64,000 nucleotides of DNA from Palsa-504 sp963789225 (GCA_963789225.1 CAWBKD010000015.1:310001-374000), one strand, 5' to 3'; shown: positions 41,286 through 49,700, counted from the stretch's first letter. Notes: generated by a model from the letters alone, not told the origin. Numbers and translations are program-made.

Positions 41286-43973
41286 GTGCGGCAGCCTGAG
41301 GAGGACGCGGACGTCCCGGCGTTCTGCGCGGCCCTGGGGATCCCGGGGCTGGCCGACGTCCACACTCACTTCCTGCCGCCGCGGATGCTGCGCCGGGTGT
41401 GGGGGTACTTCGACCGGGCCGGCCCGCTGGTCGGCGTCTCGTGGCCGATCCGGTACAAGTGGAGCGACGAGGTGCGGGTGGCGCACCTGCGGGCCATGGG
41501 CGTGCGGATGTTCAGCGCGCTGGCGTACGCCCACCGGCCGGACATGGCCGTCGACCTGAACGCCTGGACCCTGGCCTTCGCCCGGGCCACGCCAGGGTGC
41601 CTGCCGTCGGCGACGTTCTACCCCGAGCCGGGGGTCGCCGGGTACGTGCGCGACGCGCTCGATGCGGGCGCGCGGATCTTCAAGATCCACCTGCAGGTGG
41701 GCGGGTTCTCTCCGGCCGACCCGCAGCTTGATGAGGTGTGGGGCCTGCTGGCCTCGGCTGGGGTGCCCGTGGTCGTGCACGCGGGGCACGCGCCGACGGG
41801 GAACGAGCACACCGGTCCCGGGCCGTTCGGGTCGGTGCTGGCGCGGCACCCGAGGCTGGCCGCGATCATCGCGCACATGGGCGCGCCGGATTACGAGGCG
41901 TTCCTCGGGCTCGCCGCGCGGTACGAGCGGGTGGCGGTGGACACCACGATGATCTTCACTGACTTCTTCGACTCGATGGCGCCGTTCCCCGCCTCGGCCC
42001 TGCCGCTGGCCCGCGACCTGGGCCTGGCGGGGAAGGTGCTGCTCGGCAGCGACTTCCCGAACATCCCTTACCCTTACGCCCGGCAGGTCGCGGGGCTGGC
42101 CAGGCTCGATCTGGGCGACGAATGGCTGCGCGCCGTCTGCTGGGATAATCCCGTCGCGCTGTTCGGCGGTCCGTTAGTGCTACACGGAGTCGCGATCGGG
42201 TTGTCCGGGCCCGGGTGGTTACCCGGGTCGGGGTGGCGGGCTGTGGCTGCGGATGATCTTCCCGCCGGGGCTTGTGACCTGGCTGGTGCCGTCCGGGTAC
42301 ACGGTGAGCTGCCAGCCCATCTGGTGCAGCACCACGTGATGGTGCCAGTGACAGTAATCTTTCAGGCCCGCCAGGCTGGTGTGGCCGCCGTCCTGGCGGT
42401 GCACCACATGGTGCGGCTCGCAGCTGGCGGCGGGCTGGCTGCAGCCGCCGGGGTACTGGCAGGTCTGGTCGCGCAGGGCCACCAGGCGGCGCAGGTGGAC
42501 GGGGATGTCGTCGGTCTGGCCGACGTCCAGCGGGAGGGAGGGGCCGTTCAGGCCCTTGCCGAGCAGGTTCCGGCGCAGGAACGAGGCGACGCCGCCGGGG
42601 CCGGAGACGACCTGCAGGACGGTGGCCAGGATCTGGTGCTCCAGCATGGCCAGCACCTGCCCGGCCCGGCCGTCCTGCCCGGGGTCCTGGGCAGCGTCCT
42701 GGTCTGGCCCGGCCGGGGCGCTGTCCCCGGCACCGCTACGGTCCGGCGAGCCCGGACCCGGCTGCCCGTCCGCGCTTGCCTGGTTGTCCGGGCCGGCCGC
42801 GCGGTCTGCTGCCTGCCTGCGCAGGTGGTCATACCGCACGCACAGGCCGATCAGGTCCTCGACCGCGCCCGGGTCCACGTCACCGGTGACCACCGGGATC
42901 AGCATCGCGTCGCAGGCGACCCGGCGGGCCGCGTCGCCCTCCAGCCAGGCGCCGCCGTCGCCGGTACTGACCGACGCCGCGGCCCGCTGGGCCGCCCACC
43001 GGGCCCGGTACCCGGCGATCCACGCCTCCTGCAGCGCGGAGTCCGCGTCCAGCTCGCACAGGTCCGCGAAGGTCACGTGGACCAGCGCCTTGACCGGCTG
43101 CCCGGCCCGGGCCGGGAGCAGGCTGGACGCCAGGAGCCGCTTCATCGCCTCGGCCAGCGCATCGTGGTAGCGCTGCGCCCGGGTCCGCAGATCCCCCGCC
43201 CCGGCCGGAGCCGACAGGGCATCCAGCACCGCCTGCACCATCGCCGCGCATTCGGGGGTCAAGTCGCCGCGCAGGACCCCGGCACCATCCAGGGTGGTAT
43301 CCAGGAACACGGCCCGGTCCAGCGCCGGGTCGGGGCCGTCCGGGTCCGGCGGGACGGTCCGGGACCGGATCTCCGCGCAGATCTGCGCCAGCGCCCGCAG
43401 GTCCGCGCCCGCGCGCGACGCCGCGACCAAGATCTCCTCCGCCTGCGCCCGGAACTCCGCCGGGATCGCCTGGGTCCACTTGGCCAGCTGCAAGGCCACG
43501 GACGTGGTGACCGCCTTGGTGCGCAGCCCGGCCAGCAGCGGCCGATGGCCGCGGGGCAGCGCCCGCATCGCCATGTACTCGGCGGCCTGGCCGCGGGTCA
43601 CCCGGACCATGTGCACCAGCCAGGTCCCCAGGCTCCGCTGCCCGTCGGCCAGGTGCCCGTCCTTCGCGTCGTACGCGGCCAGCATCGGGGCCAGCGCCGC
43701 GGTCAGGACCGCGTTGGCCTGGACCAGGTCCCGGATGCACTGGCCGAGCGCCGCGGCCGGCATGCTCGCCGCATCCAGGCCGGCCAGGTAGCCGGCCAGC
43801 GCCTGCAACTTCTCCACCGCATCGGCCGCACTCGCCGGAACCGCCATCGCGCTCATCGCCTGTCTCACCTCCCCCGAGGTACTCCCCAGACAGCCTGCCC
43901 GTCGTTTTCGGTGTTGTTTTCTAATCCAAGACTAGCAAGCGGGTCCGACATTTCCGGGTCAGCGACACGCTGA
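41232..43973 (+). CDS. Amidohydrolase (TIM-barrel, amidohydro-rel type), native stop lost
   Basis: The conserved protein runs from the GTG at 41232 (or 41259/41286) to about 42175. It has LADVHTHFLPPRMLRRVWGY (metal-binding H-x-H), VVVHAGHAPTG, IIAHMGAPDYEAF and LLGSDFPNIPYPYARQVAGL with the catalytic Asp, ending at CWDNPVALFGG. Family members stop about here. The frame now reads GGT CCG TTA GTG, where one T fewer would give a TAG. It stays open for 600 codons antisense to the DUF222/HNH gene up to 43973; that tail is not believed to be native. The enzyme probably hydrolyses or decarboxylates an intermediate of the operon. The GTG overlaps the isomerase stop. Confidence 0.75.
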   Translation: MRLNRVVHVVRLNRVVHDVRQPEEDADVPAFCAALGIPGLADVHTHFLPPRMLRRVWGYFDRAGPLVGVSWPIRYKWSDEVRVAHLRAMGVRMFSALAYAHRPDMAVDLNAWTLAFARATPGCLPSATFYPEPGVAGYVRDALDAGARIFKIHLQVGGFSPADPQLDEVWGLLASAGVPVVVHAGHAPTGNEHTGPGPFGSVLARHPRLAAIIAHMGAPDYEAFLGLAARYERVAVDTTMIFTDFFDSMAPFPASALPLARDLGLAGKVLLGSDFPNIPYPYARQVAGLARLDLGDEWLRAVCWDNPVALFGGPLVLHGVAIGLSGPGWLPGSGWRAVAADDLPAGACDLAGAVRVHGELPAHLVQHHVMVPVTVIFQARQAGVAAVLAVHHMVRLAAGGGLAAAAGVLAGLVAQGHQAAQVDGDVVGLADVQREGGAVQALAEQVPAQERGDAAGAGDDLQDGGQDLVLQHGQHLPGPAVLPGVLGSVLVWPGRGAVPGTATVRRARTRLPVRACLVVRAGRAVCCLPAQVVIPHAQADQVLDRARVHVTGDHRDQHRVAGDPAGRVALQPGAAVAGTDRRRGPLGRPPGPVPGDPRLLQRGVRVQLAQVREGHVDQRLDRLPGPGREQAGRQEPLHRLGQRIVVALRPGPQIPRPGRSRQGIQHRLHHRRAFGGQVAAQDPGTIQGGIQEHGPVQRRVGAVRVRRDGPGPDLRADLRQRPQVRARARRRDQDLLRLRPELRRDRLGPLGQLQGHGRGDRLGAQPGQQRPMAAGQRPHRHVLGGLAAGHPDHVHQPGPQAPLPVGQVPVLRVVRGQHRGQRRGQDRVGLDQVPDALAERRGRHARRIQAGQVAGQRLQLLHRIGRTRRNRHRAHRLSHLPRGTPQTACPSFSVLFSNPRLASGSDISGSATR
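42219..43856 (-). CDS. DUF222 and HNH endonuclease domain protein
   Basis: 545 residues from ATG 43856, 8 nt after a perfect GGAGGTGA; the in-frame GTG at 43868 lies inside that site. The N-terminal DUF222 region (ALGQCIRDLVQANAVLTAAL to about residue 300) is followed by a Pro/Gly/Asp-rich linker. The C-terminal HNH region has TCQYPGGCSQPAASCEPHHV with its Cys pair and H-H, then LKDYCHWHHHVVLHQMGWQL. Many actinobacteria carry dozens of such paralogues, often linked to mobile DNA; their role is unsettled. It lies entirely antisense to the open tail of the amidohydrolase frame. Confidence 0.88.
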   Translation of the reverse strand: MSAMAVPASAADAVEKLQALAGYLAGLDAASMPAAALGQCIRDLVQANAVLTAALAPMLAAYDAKDGHLADGQRSLGTWLVHMVRVTRGQAAEYMAMRALPRGHRPLLAGLRTKAVTTSVALQLAKWTQAIPAEFRAQAEEILVAASRAGADLRALAQICAEIRSRTVPPDPDGPDPALDRAVFLDTTLDGAGVLRGDLTPECAAMVQAVLDALSAPAGAGDLRTRAQRYHDALAEAMKRLLASSLLPARAGQPVKALVHVTFADLCELDADSALQEAWIAGYRARWAAQRAAASVSTGDGGAWLEGDAARRVACDAMLIPVVTGDVDPGAVEDLIGLCVRYDHLRRQAADRAAGPDNQASADGQPGPGSPDRSGAGDSAPAGPDQDAAQDPGQDGRAGQVLAMLEHQILATVLQVVSGPGGVASFLRRNLLGKGLNGPSLPLDVGQTDDIPVHLRRLVALRDQTCQYPGGCSQPAASCEPHHVVHRQDGGHTSLAGLKDYCHWHHHVVLHQMGWQLTVYPDGTSQVTSPGGKIIRSHSPPPRPG

Positions 43974-44038
43974 AGTATTCGACTTTGGGTCGTTTTACTT
44001 GGCAGCCCTACCTCAGGCGCCGCGACAGTCTTACTTTG

Positions 44039-44137
44039 ATGACCCCGCGCGACCTGCGGGTGACCCTCGCCGACACAGTGCGGTGGCTGGCGGATCAGGG
44101 TCACCTACCGGTGGCACGGGTCGCGGGCGGCACGTGA
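44039..44137 (+). pseudogene. NAD(P)-dependent epimerase/reductase, C-terminal fragment
   Basis: The 32 codons TPRDLRVTLADTVRWLADQG followed by HLPVARVAGG resemble the last helix of extended SDR reductases (…TLADTVRWLVDAGHLP). Nothing of the remaining protein is found upstream in any frame, so it is a leftover of a deletion. The rest of 43869-44261 shows no gene. Confidence 0.45.
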
Positions 44138-44261
44138 TGTGCATGGTTAGCTATCGGCGCTGGGTCCGGTCTTTGGGCTCAGGCGGACGAACCGCATGGC
44201 GCGGACGGCTGGAAGCCATCGTTGATGATGGTCAGCACTGAGCGCAGGCGCAGTGGCCGTG

Positions 44262-45380
44262 TTAGGAGTTGAGGCGGCCGGCACGCGAGAGGAGTTCGAC
44301 GACCCGGTCGCGGGGCAACGCCGGGGTTCGGTGGCCGTCCCGGCCGGTCATGTCCTCGTTGGCGATCAGGGCGTTGGCCACCGCCTCCTCGGTGGCCTCG
44401 ACGACGGCGGCATAGAACGGGTCGAGGTTGCTCCATGGGATGAAGGACAGCCGCTCTAGGACCGTTGAGTCCGGACGGAAGGCACCGGGGTTGGCGGTGG
44501 AGAAGGCCAGGAACAGGTCTCCGGAGAAGTGGGACCCGGCCGTCCCCGTCCTGGCCAGCCCGAGCGTGACCCGCCGGGCGAGGGCCTGGCACTGGTGGGG
44601 GAACAGCGGCGCGTCGGTCGCCACCACGGCGATGACCGATCCTGCACCTGGGGGGGCGACGGAGTGAGCGGCCATCGGATTGTCGGCGGCTAGCTCCCTG
44701 CCGAGCGGGACCCCGGCCAGCATGAGTTCCCCGCGGTCACCGAAGTTGCACTGGAGGAACAGGCCGACCGTGTAGTCGGCGCCCGCGAAGGGGACCAGGC
44801 GTGAGGCGGTGCCCGAGCCAGCCTTGAACTCGTAGCAGTTCATCCCCGTGCCGCCGCCGACAGAGCCCTCCTCCACCGGCCCCGGCCGGGCGGCCTCGAT
44901 CGCGGCGACCACGGTCTGTTCGGTGACGTGGTGCCCGTTGATGTCGTTCAGGTAGCCGTCCCAGGTCTCGGCGGCCACCGGGAGCAGCCACATCTCGGCC
45001 ACCTCGGGGTGGTGCGCGATCGTCCAGGCGACGATGCCTGCGTGCGCGACCCCGACCGCGTGGGTGTTAGTGATCGCCACCGGGCCCGTGAACGTGCCGG
45101 ATTCGTTGATCCAGGAGACCCCGGTCATCTCGCCGTTGCCGTTCTGGGAGTGGAAGCCCGCCGCCACCGGGTCGCCGGTGCCGTCCGGGCCGCGCGGGTG
45201 GATGGCGGTCACCCCGGTCCGTACGCCCTCCCCCTCAACGAGCGTGACGTACCCGACCTCGATGCCCGGCACGTCGGTGATCGAGTTCCACCGGCCGGGC
45301 CGCCCCGTGAACGGGATTCCGAGCGCGCGGGCGCGCGGCTTGCCGCCGGGGGTGGCGCGGTGTTCGGCGGGCAGGTTCAT
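44262..45380 (-). CDS. P1-family peptidase (DmpA/BapA-type aminopeptidase)
   Basis: 372 residues from ATG 45380. Hallmarks: GRPGRWNSITDVPGIEVGYV near the start, SWINESGTFTGPVAITNTHA, EGSVGGGTGMNCYEFKAGSG, and the autoprocessing site in PPGAGSVIAVVATDAPLFPH, where cleavage before Ser forms the N-terminal nucleophile. Members release N-terminal D-, L- or beta-amino acids from amides and peptides. Its ATG overlaps the stop of the APC permease remnant (ATGA), so the two were once one operon of peptide or amide uptake and hydrolysis. Confidence 0.93.
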   Translation of the reverse strand: MNLPAEHRATPGGKPRARALGIPFTGRPGRWNSITDVPGIEVGYVTLVEGEGVRTGVTAIHPRGPDGTGDPVAAGFHSQNGNGEMTGVSWINESGTFTGPVAITNTHAVGVAHAGIVAWTIAHHPEVAEMWLLPVAAETWDGYLNDINGHHVTEQTVVAAIEAARPGPVEEGSVGGGTGMNCYEFKAGSGTASRLVPFAGADYTVGLFLQCNFGDRGELMLAGVPLGRELAADNPMAAHSVAPPGAGSVIAVVATDAPLFPHQCQALARRVTLGLARTGTAGSHFSGDLFLAFSTANPGAFRPDSTVLERLSFIPWSNLDPFYAAVVEATEEAVANALIANEDMTGRDGHRTPALPRDRVVELLSRAGRLNS

Positions 45381-46209
45381 GCCGCACCCGCGGGAGCGGC
45401 CGGGCTGGCCGAGGTGGGCGCCTGGTCGTCGCCGGTGGCGGCGTCCAGCAGGTGCCACGCCCGCCCGCGCTGCGGCAGGATCACGATCAGCCAGTACACC
45501 AGCCCGATGCCCATGGTGATGAGGGTAACCTTCAGCAGCAACGCCGTCTGCTGGGTGAACACGTACCCGAGGGCGACCGGAAGCGCGGGTGGATCTGTGC
45601 CATCCAGCCGCTGACCGGGCCGGGGAAGGCCTTGTCGCGTGCGGCACTGTACAGGATCCGCGCGTAGGACAAGATGATCGCGATGGTCGCGTTGAGGATG
45701 GCCAGCACGATGCCCAGGCTCAGCACGTCGTAGAGGGCGGAGTTGGAATTCCCCTCGATGAAGTACTGCATCGGGATGACGGACTGGCTTAGCTTGGCCA
45801 GCGACGGCGAGCCGACGATCGTCGCGGTCAGCGGGATCAGCTCGGCGGCCACCGTGATCACCAGCGACCACAGGATGGCCCGGGCGATGTTGCGGCCGGT
45901 CCCCGCGGTTTCCTCGGCGAAGTTCACCGCGGAGGCGTAGCCGTTGTAGGAGAAGATCGCCACCGCGGTGACCGCCAGCACGCCGCTGAACGCCACGCCA
46001 ATCAGCAGCCCGTGCCCGGTGCCGATGGCCGGGTGGACGAACGCTGAGAAATGGCGCGGGTGGGAGAACCCGAGCACGGTCACGATGAGCAGGGCGATGA
46101 GCTCGATGCCAAGGAAGAAGCCGGTCAGGACGGCGTTGAACCGGATCTTGAAGATGGCAAAGCCGGCCGCGATAAGCATGAAGATCGCGCCCATGACCCG
46201 CGCGTTCAC
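45377..46209 (-). pseudogene. APC-family permease, truncated and frameshifted
   Basis: The frame from 46209 encodes the middle of an amino acid permease: FAIFKIRFNAVLTGFFLGIE, YNGYASAVNFAEETAGTGRN and LSYARILYSAARDKAFPGPV. Near 45580-45600 one base shifts the frame, and the end continues as LGYVFTQQTALLLKVTLITM down to 45377. The first 4-5 helices are missing at the 46210 junction with the PucR fragment. The intact protein would have been about 480 residues. Confidence 0.75.
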
Positions 46210-47665
46210 GGTCGCGACGACGCCACAAGGCGCAGACGGTGCGGGCGCTGCGGGTGCAGCGGCGGACCTTGTACGCCCGGCTGGCCAGGATCGAGCGGAT
46301 CCTCGGCCGGGATCTGGACACCCAGGACACCAGGACCCGCCTTACCCTGGCGATCCAGGCCCTGGACCTGCTGCAGGATCGGGACTCAGGCGGGCGCGTG
46401 TTTCGTAAGTCGGGCTGGGCCTGAGTCGCTGCAGGATCGGGACTTCGGCGGCGACGTGCCGTAAGTCGGGTTGAACTTGAGGCTCGGTAGGCCACGACCG
46501 CGGCGCAGGTGGCTACGGCTAGGGCGGGGGCGGCGAGGGCCCACCGGGTGCCTGCCGTCGACGCGATGGCGGCGACGGCGAAGGCCCCGACCGGGACGAA
46601 GCCGATGAAGGCCGCGTTGAAGGCGCTGAGCGCGTGCGCGCGCTGGGCGGTCGGGGCGGCCTGCTGCATGTAGACGATCGCGCTGGCCGCGAAAAGCTGG
46701 GTCGCCGCGCCGACCACGACCATGGTCGCGTCGTAGGCCCACGGCGCGGGCATGACGGCGGCCAGGCCTTCCGCGACACCGAAGGCCAGCGCCCAGACCG
46801 TGAACTCCCGCGGGCCTGGATCGCGCCGGCGGGACGAGTAGTAGGAGCCGGCGATCCCGCCCACCGCCGTGCAGGTGCCGAACAGGCCGAATCCGACCGA
46901 ACCCAGGTGGAAGACCCGCCCGGCCATCAGCGGGTTGGTCACCGCGAACTGGAGCCCGAACCCCCCGACGAGCAGCGCCAGGAGGACCGCGGCCCGGACC
47001 TCGCGCGGCAGGTCGAGCAGCCAGCGGAAGCGCCCGGCGGCCGGCGCCGCTTCGGTCGTTTCCGGCGCCGTCTGGTCGGGGGCGACCCGGCCGGAGAGCC
47101 AGGTCAGGACCGCGATCACGCCGAGGAACGAGGCCGCGTCGACGAAGAACACGGGGGTCTCGCCGGTGGCGGCGATGACGACGCCGGCGATGCCAGGACC
47201 GGCGATCCTGGCCAGCCCGGTGACGGTGGCGAACAGGGAGGTGCCGCGGCGCAGTTCGCCCGGGCCAACCAGGTCCATCAGGAACGTCTGCCGCGCCGGG
47301 GTGTCAACTACCTGGACGCAGCCGGTCGCGAACGACACCGGCACCAGGTACCAGATGCTCATCCAGCCGGCCAGCAGTGGGATCCCGATGGCCAGCGACG
47401 AGCAGGCCAGCAGGGCCTGGGTGATCCGGGCGACCCGGGCCGCCCGGTGTTTGGCCACGATGGTCCCGGCCCGCCGGGAGAACAGCAGCATCGGCAGGCA
47501 GGCGGCCGCGTCCACCGCGGCCAGGGCGGCGGGGCCGCCGTACCGAAGGTGCAGGACGAGCCAGAACAGGGCGGTGTAGTTCATCATCGTGCCGGCCAGG
47601 GAGACCACCTGCGCGGCCAGGTACCAGCGGTAGCCCTGGCCGCTCACCCCGGTTATTCCGGTCAC
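45377..47665 (-). CDS. MFS transporter (MFS_3 type) with read-through tail
   Basis: The conserved part covers residues 1 to about 400 (47665 to about 46470): 10-12 helices with YLAAQVVSLAGTMMNYTALF at the start, VDTPARQTFLMDLVGPGELR after helix 4 and YMQQAAPTAQRAHALSAFNA near helix 10. This resembles the EntS-like exporter group. After VVAYRASSSTRLTAR the frame does not stop. It passes antisense over the PucR fragment and out of frame over the permease remnant, then enters the remnant's last frame and ends at 45377. The tail is an artefact of the rearrangement; whether the transporter still works is open. Confidence 0.75.
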   Translation of the reverse strand: MTGITGVSGQGYRWYLAAQVVSLAGTMMNYTALFWLVLHLRYGGPAALAAVDAAACLPMLLFSRRAGTIVAKHRAARVARITQALLACSSLAIGIPLLAGWMSIWYLVPVSFATGCVQVVDTPARQTFLMDLVGPGELRRGTSLFATVTGLARIAGPGIAGVVIAATGETPVFFVDAASFLGVIAVLTWLSGRVAPDQTAPETTEAAPAAGRFRWLLDLPREVRAAVLLALLVGGFGLQFAVTNPLMAGRVFHLGSVGFGLFGTCTAVGGIAGSYYSSRRRDPGPREFTVWALAFGVAEGLAAVMPAPWAYDATMVVVGAATQLFAASAIVYMQQAAPTAQRAHALSAFNAAFIGFVPVGAFAVAAIASTAGTRWALAAPALAVATCAAVVAYRASSSTRLTARRRRSPDPAATQAQPDLRNTRPPESRSCSRSRAWIARVRRVLVSWVSRSRPRIRSILASRAYKVRRCTRSARTVCALWRRRDRERAGHGRDLHAYRGRLCHLQDPVQRRPDRLLPWHRAHRPAHRDRARVLPPAPFLSVRPPGHRHRARAADWRGVQRRAGGHRGGDLLLQRLRLRGELRRGNRGDRPQHRPGHPVVAGDHGGRRADPADRDDRRLAVAGQAKPVRHPDAVLHRGEFQLRPLRRAEPGHRAGHPQRDHRDHLVLRADPVQCRTRQGLPRPGQRLDGTDPPALPVALGYVFTQQTALLLKVTLITMGIGLVYWLIVILPQRGRAWHLLDAATGDDQAPTSASPAAPAGAA
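46227..46424 (+). pseudogene. PucR-family regulator, C-terminal helix-turn-helix fragment
   Basis: The plus strand reads AQTVRALRVQRRTLYARLAR, IERILGRDLDTQDTRTRLTL and AIQALDLLQDRD to a stop at 46424. This is the HTH_30 region that ends PucR/CdaR regulators, where a short helix-turn-helix is followed by R-L-x-L-x-x-A-L. Nothing upstream encodes the rest, because the permease remnant abuts it. PucR regulators often control amino-acid or purine uptake genes, so it may once have controlled the permease. Confidence 0.65.
46371..46476 (+). repeat. 58-bp direct repeat at the PucR fragment's 3' end
   Basis: CTGCAGGATCGGGACT is followed by a GC-rich segment and CGTAAGTCGGG(C/T)TG. Copies begin at 46371 and 46429. 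The first holds the end of the PucR frame. The second lies where the MFS gene's native 3' end is expected. Confidence 0.75.
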
Positions 47666-47870
47666 GGGACAAACCTAAATGGCCGGCCGGTTTTTGCTGG
47701 TAATTGTCGGGGCCAGGAGGCCCGGCGACGGGCGGAGACGGCCCGGGCGGTGCGGGGACGGGCAGCGCGGCGGACGGTGGGGAATCACTCGGGCCTAGCG
47801 GGGGCAGACAGCGCCGCGACGGGTGGGAACAACCCGGGAGTCCAGGCGGGTAGCGGTCGGGCAGCGCAAG

Positions 47871-47886
47871 GTTCGTTCGGGATAAA
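47871..47886 (+). repeat. Copy of a 16-bp motif also at 32975-32990
   Basis: GTTCGTTCGGGATAAA here and GCTCGTTCGGGATAAA at 32975 differ by one base. Both are preceded by GCAGC(GC)AA. Both sit at the 3' ends of minus-strand genes (histidine phosphatase here, amine oxidase there), just beyond or at the expected stop. Confidence 0.6.
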
Positions 47887-47900
47887 GGGGTTTTCCTTGA

Positions 47901-48515
47901 TCAGCGATCGTCGCTGAGGATTGGCTCGGGGAGGGTGCCGGCGTTGTCCTCGAGCAGCCGCCAGTGGCCGTAACGCTGGCCGAGGACCGACCATGAGCAG
48001 TTGGACAGCGGGCCGAGCACGCTGAACAGGTCGTCCGGCATGCCGAGCAGGCGCGACATGCCCAGGCGCAGCGCGGCGCCGTGGCTGACGACCACGGCGA
48101 GGCCCTCGCCCTCGTAGCCGCCTTCGGCCAGAGCGGCGGCCGTGCGGTACAGCGCGGATGCAACCCGGTCGGCGACCACGGCGGTCGGCTCCCCGTCCGG
48201 CGGGTTCCAGTTCACGTGCTGGGCCGGGTAGCGCTCGCGGATCTCGGCGTCGGTCAGGCCTTCCCAGCAGCCGCCGTGACGTTCGCGCAGGTCCTTGTCG
48301 AGGATGACCTCGAGGCCGGTCAGCCTGGCGAGCGGCGCGGCGGTGCTCGAGGCGCGGGTCAAGTCGGAGGAGACGATCATGTCCGGGCCGAGCGCGGCGA
48401 GGAGCCGGGCAGCCCGCTCGGCCTGGACCTCCCCCGTCGGATCAAGCGGGACGTCGCTCTGGCCCTGGAACCGCCGCTCAGCGTTCCACTGCGTCTGGCC
48501 GTGCCGCCAGAGCAC
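47901..48515 (-). CDS. Histidine phosphatase family protein
   Basis: 204 residues. The N-terminal LWRHGQTQWNAERRFQGQSD carries the RHG with the phosphorylated His. Later motifs are SSDLTRASSTAAPLARLTGL with an active-site Arg and AVVVSHGAALRLGMSRLLGM with the second His. The substrate is a small phosphorylated metabolite or phosphoprotein; this position after rsfS is common in actinobacteria, often annotated as a phosphoglycerate-mutase-like protein. GTG 48515 is the only near start, 17 bp after the rsfS stop. Confidence 0.88.
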   Translation of the reverse strand: MLWRHGQTQWNAERRFQGQSDVPLDPTGEVQAERAARLLAALGPDMIVSSDLTRASSTAAPLARLTGLEVILDKDLRERHGGCWEGLTDAEIRERYPAQHVNWNPPDGEPTAVVADRVASALYRTAAALAEGGYEGEGLAVVVSHGAALRLGMSRLLGMPDDLFSVLGPLSNCSWSVLGQRYGHWRLLEDNAGTLPEPILSDDR

Positions 48516-48532
48516 GAGCCTGACCCGCTCGC

Positions 48533-48955
48533 TCAGCGCGCCCTCCCGTTGTCCAGCGGGGGCTTTACTACGGGTCGTCCGTCCCGGCCGATGGTGACGA
48601 GCTCGGGCAGCGGGATCACCGGGCAGTCCTTCCAGATCCGCTCGAGCGCGTAGTAGGTCCGCTCCTCCGAGTGCTGGACGTGGATCACGACGTCGAGGTA
48701 GTCCAGCAGGACCCAGCGGCCCTCCCGCTCGCCCTCGCGGCGGATCAGCCCCGCGCCCGCCTGGCGCATCCGCAGTTCGATCTCGTCGATGATGGACCGG
48801 ACCTGCCGGTCGTTCGGCGCGGAGCAGAGCAAGAAAGCGTCGGTGATGACCAGCTGCTCGCTCACGTCATAGGCGATGATGCCGTCCGCCAGCTTGTCCG
48901 CCGCCGCCAGCGCGGCGGTTTCCACAAGCTCGACGGCCCTCGGTGTGGCAGTCAC
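48533..48955 (-). CDS. rsfS: Ribosome silencing factor RsfS
   Basis: 140 residues of the RsfS/Iojap family: AALAAADKLADGIIAYDVSE, VITDAFLLCSAPNDRQVRSI, and WVLLDYLDVVIHVQHSEERT with the conserved Y-x-x-L-E-R-I-W after it. The protein binds ribosomal protein L14 and blocks subunit joining in starved cells. It follows nadD at 77 bp, as in most bacteria, and precedes the histidine phosphatase gene. Confidence 0.96.
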   Translation of the reverse strand: MTATPRAVELVETAALAAADKLADGIIAYDVSEQLVITDAFLLCSAPNDRQVRSIIDEIELRMRQAGAGLIRREGEREGRWVLLDYLDVVIHVQHSEERTYYALERIWKDCPVIPLPELVTIGRDGRPVVKPPLDNGRAR

Positions 48956-49032
48956 GAGTGGTTGCCGGCCTCCTTCACTGGGCTCTTTCCCCTCTTACTC
49001 TCTCACGCCGGGGTGTCATTTGACCGCTTAGG

Positions 49033-49629
49033 TTACTCTGCGTCAGCCTTGGCGTACAGCGCGCGCTTGGCGATGTACTGGACCACCCCGTCGGGCACCA
49101 GGTACCAGACGGGCTCGCCGGCCTCGACCCTGGCCCGGCATTCGGTCGAGGAGATGGCCAGCGCGGGGATCTCCACCAGGCTGATCTTGCCGTCGGGCAG
49201 GCCCGCCCCCGTCAGCCGGTGGCCCGGCCTGGTACAGCCTACGAAATGCGCCAGACTGAACAGTTCGTCCGCGGCGTGCCAGGTCAGGATTTCGGCCAGC
49301 GCGTCGGCGCCGGTGATGAAGAAGAACTCGTCCTGCGGCCCGGCGGAGGCGCGCAGGTCCCTGAGGGTGTCGATCGTGTAGGTCGGCCCCGGCCGGTCGA
49401 TGTCGACCCGGCTGACGCTGAACCGCGGGTTCAACGCGGTCGCGATCACCGTCATCAGGTACCTGTCCTCGGCGGCCGAGACGACCCGGGTCTGCTTCTG
49501 GTACGGCTTCCCCGTCGGCACGAAGATGACCTCATCCAGCGAGAACGTGTGTGCCACCTCGCTGGCGGCGACTAGGTGACCGTGGTGGACGGGATCGAAC
49601 GTGCCGCCCATCACGCCGATCCGGCGCAT
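49033..49629 (-). CDS. nadD: Nicotinate-nucleotide adenylyltransferase
   Basis: 198 residues. GVMGGTFDPVHHGHLVAASE holds the G-T-F-D-P-x-H-x-G-H nucleotidyltransferase motif, and ALAISSTECRARVEAGEPVW holds the I-S-S-T-x-x-R motif. It transfers AMP to nicotinate mononucleotide to form deamido-NAD. It is divergent from the M48 peptidase gene and co-directional with rsfS. Confidence 0.96.
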   Translation of the reverse strand: MRRIGVMGGTFDPVHHGHLVAASEVAHTFSLDEVIFVPTGKPYQKQTRVVSAAEDRYLMTVIATALNPRFSVSRVDIDRPGPTYTIDTLRDLRASAGPQDEFFFITGADALAEILTWHAADELFSLAHFVGCTRPGHRLTGAGLPDGKISLVEIPALAISSTECRARVEAGEPVWYLVPDGVVQYIAKRALYAKADAE

Positions 49630-49700
49630 CTGCTACTGCCCTTCCATGCCGTCGTATCGTACCGGCCCAAGTGGTCTTCACTGGTGTTAGCATTCGAGAT

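Noticed and set aside
38029..42180. Secondary-metabolite biosynthetic cluster
   Set aside because: No synthases, carrier proteins or tailoring genes; the gene set is that of small-molecule catabolism.
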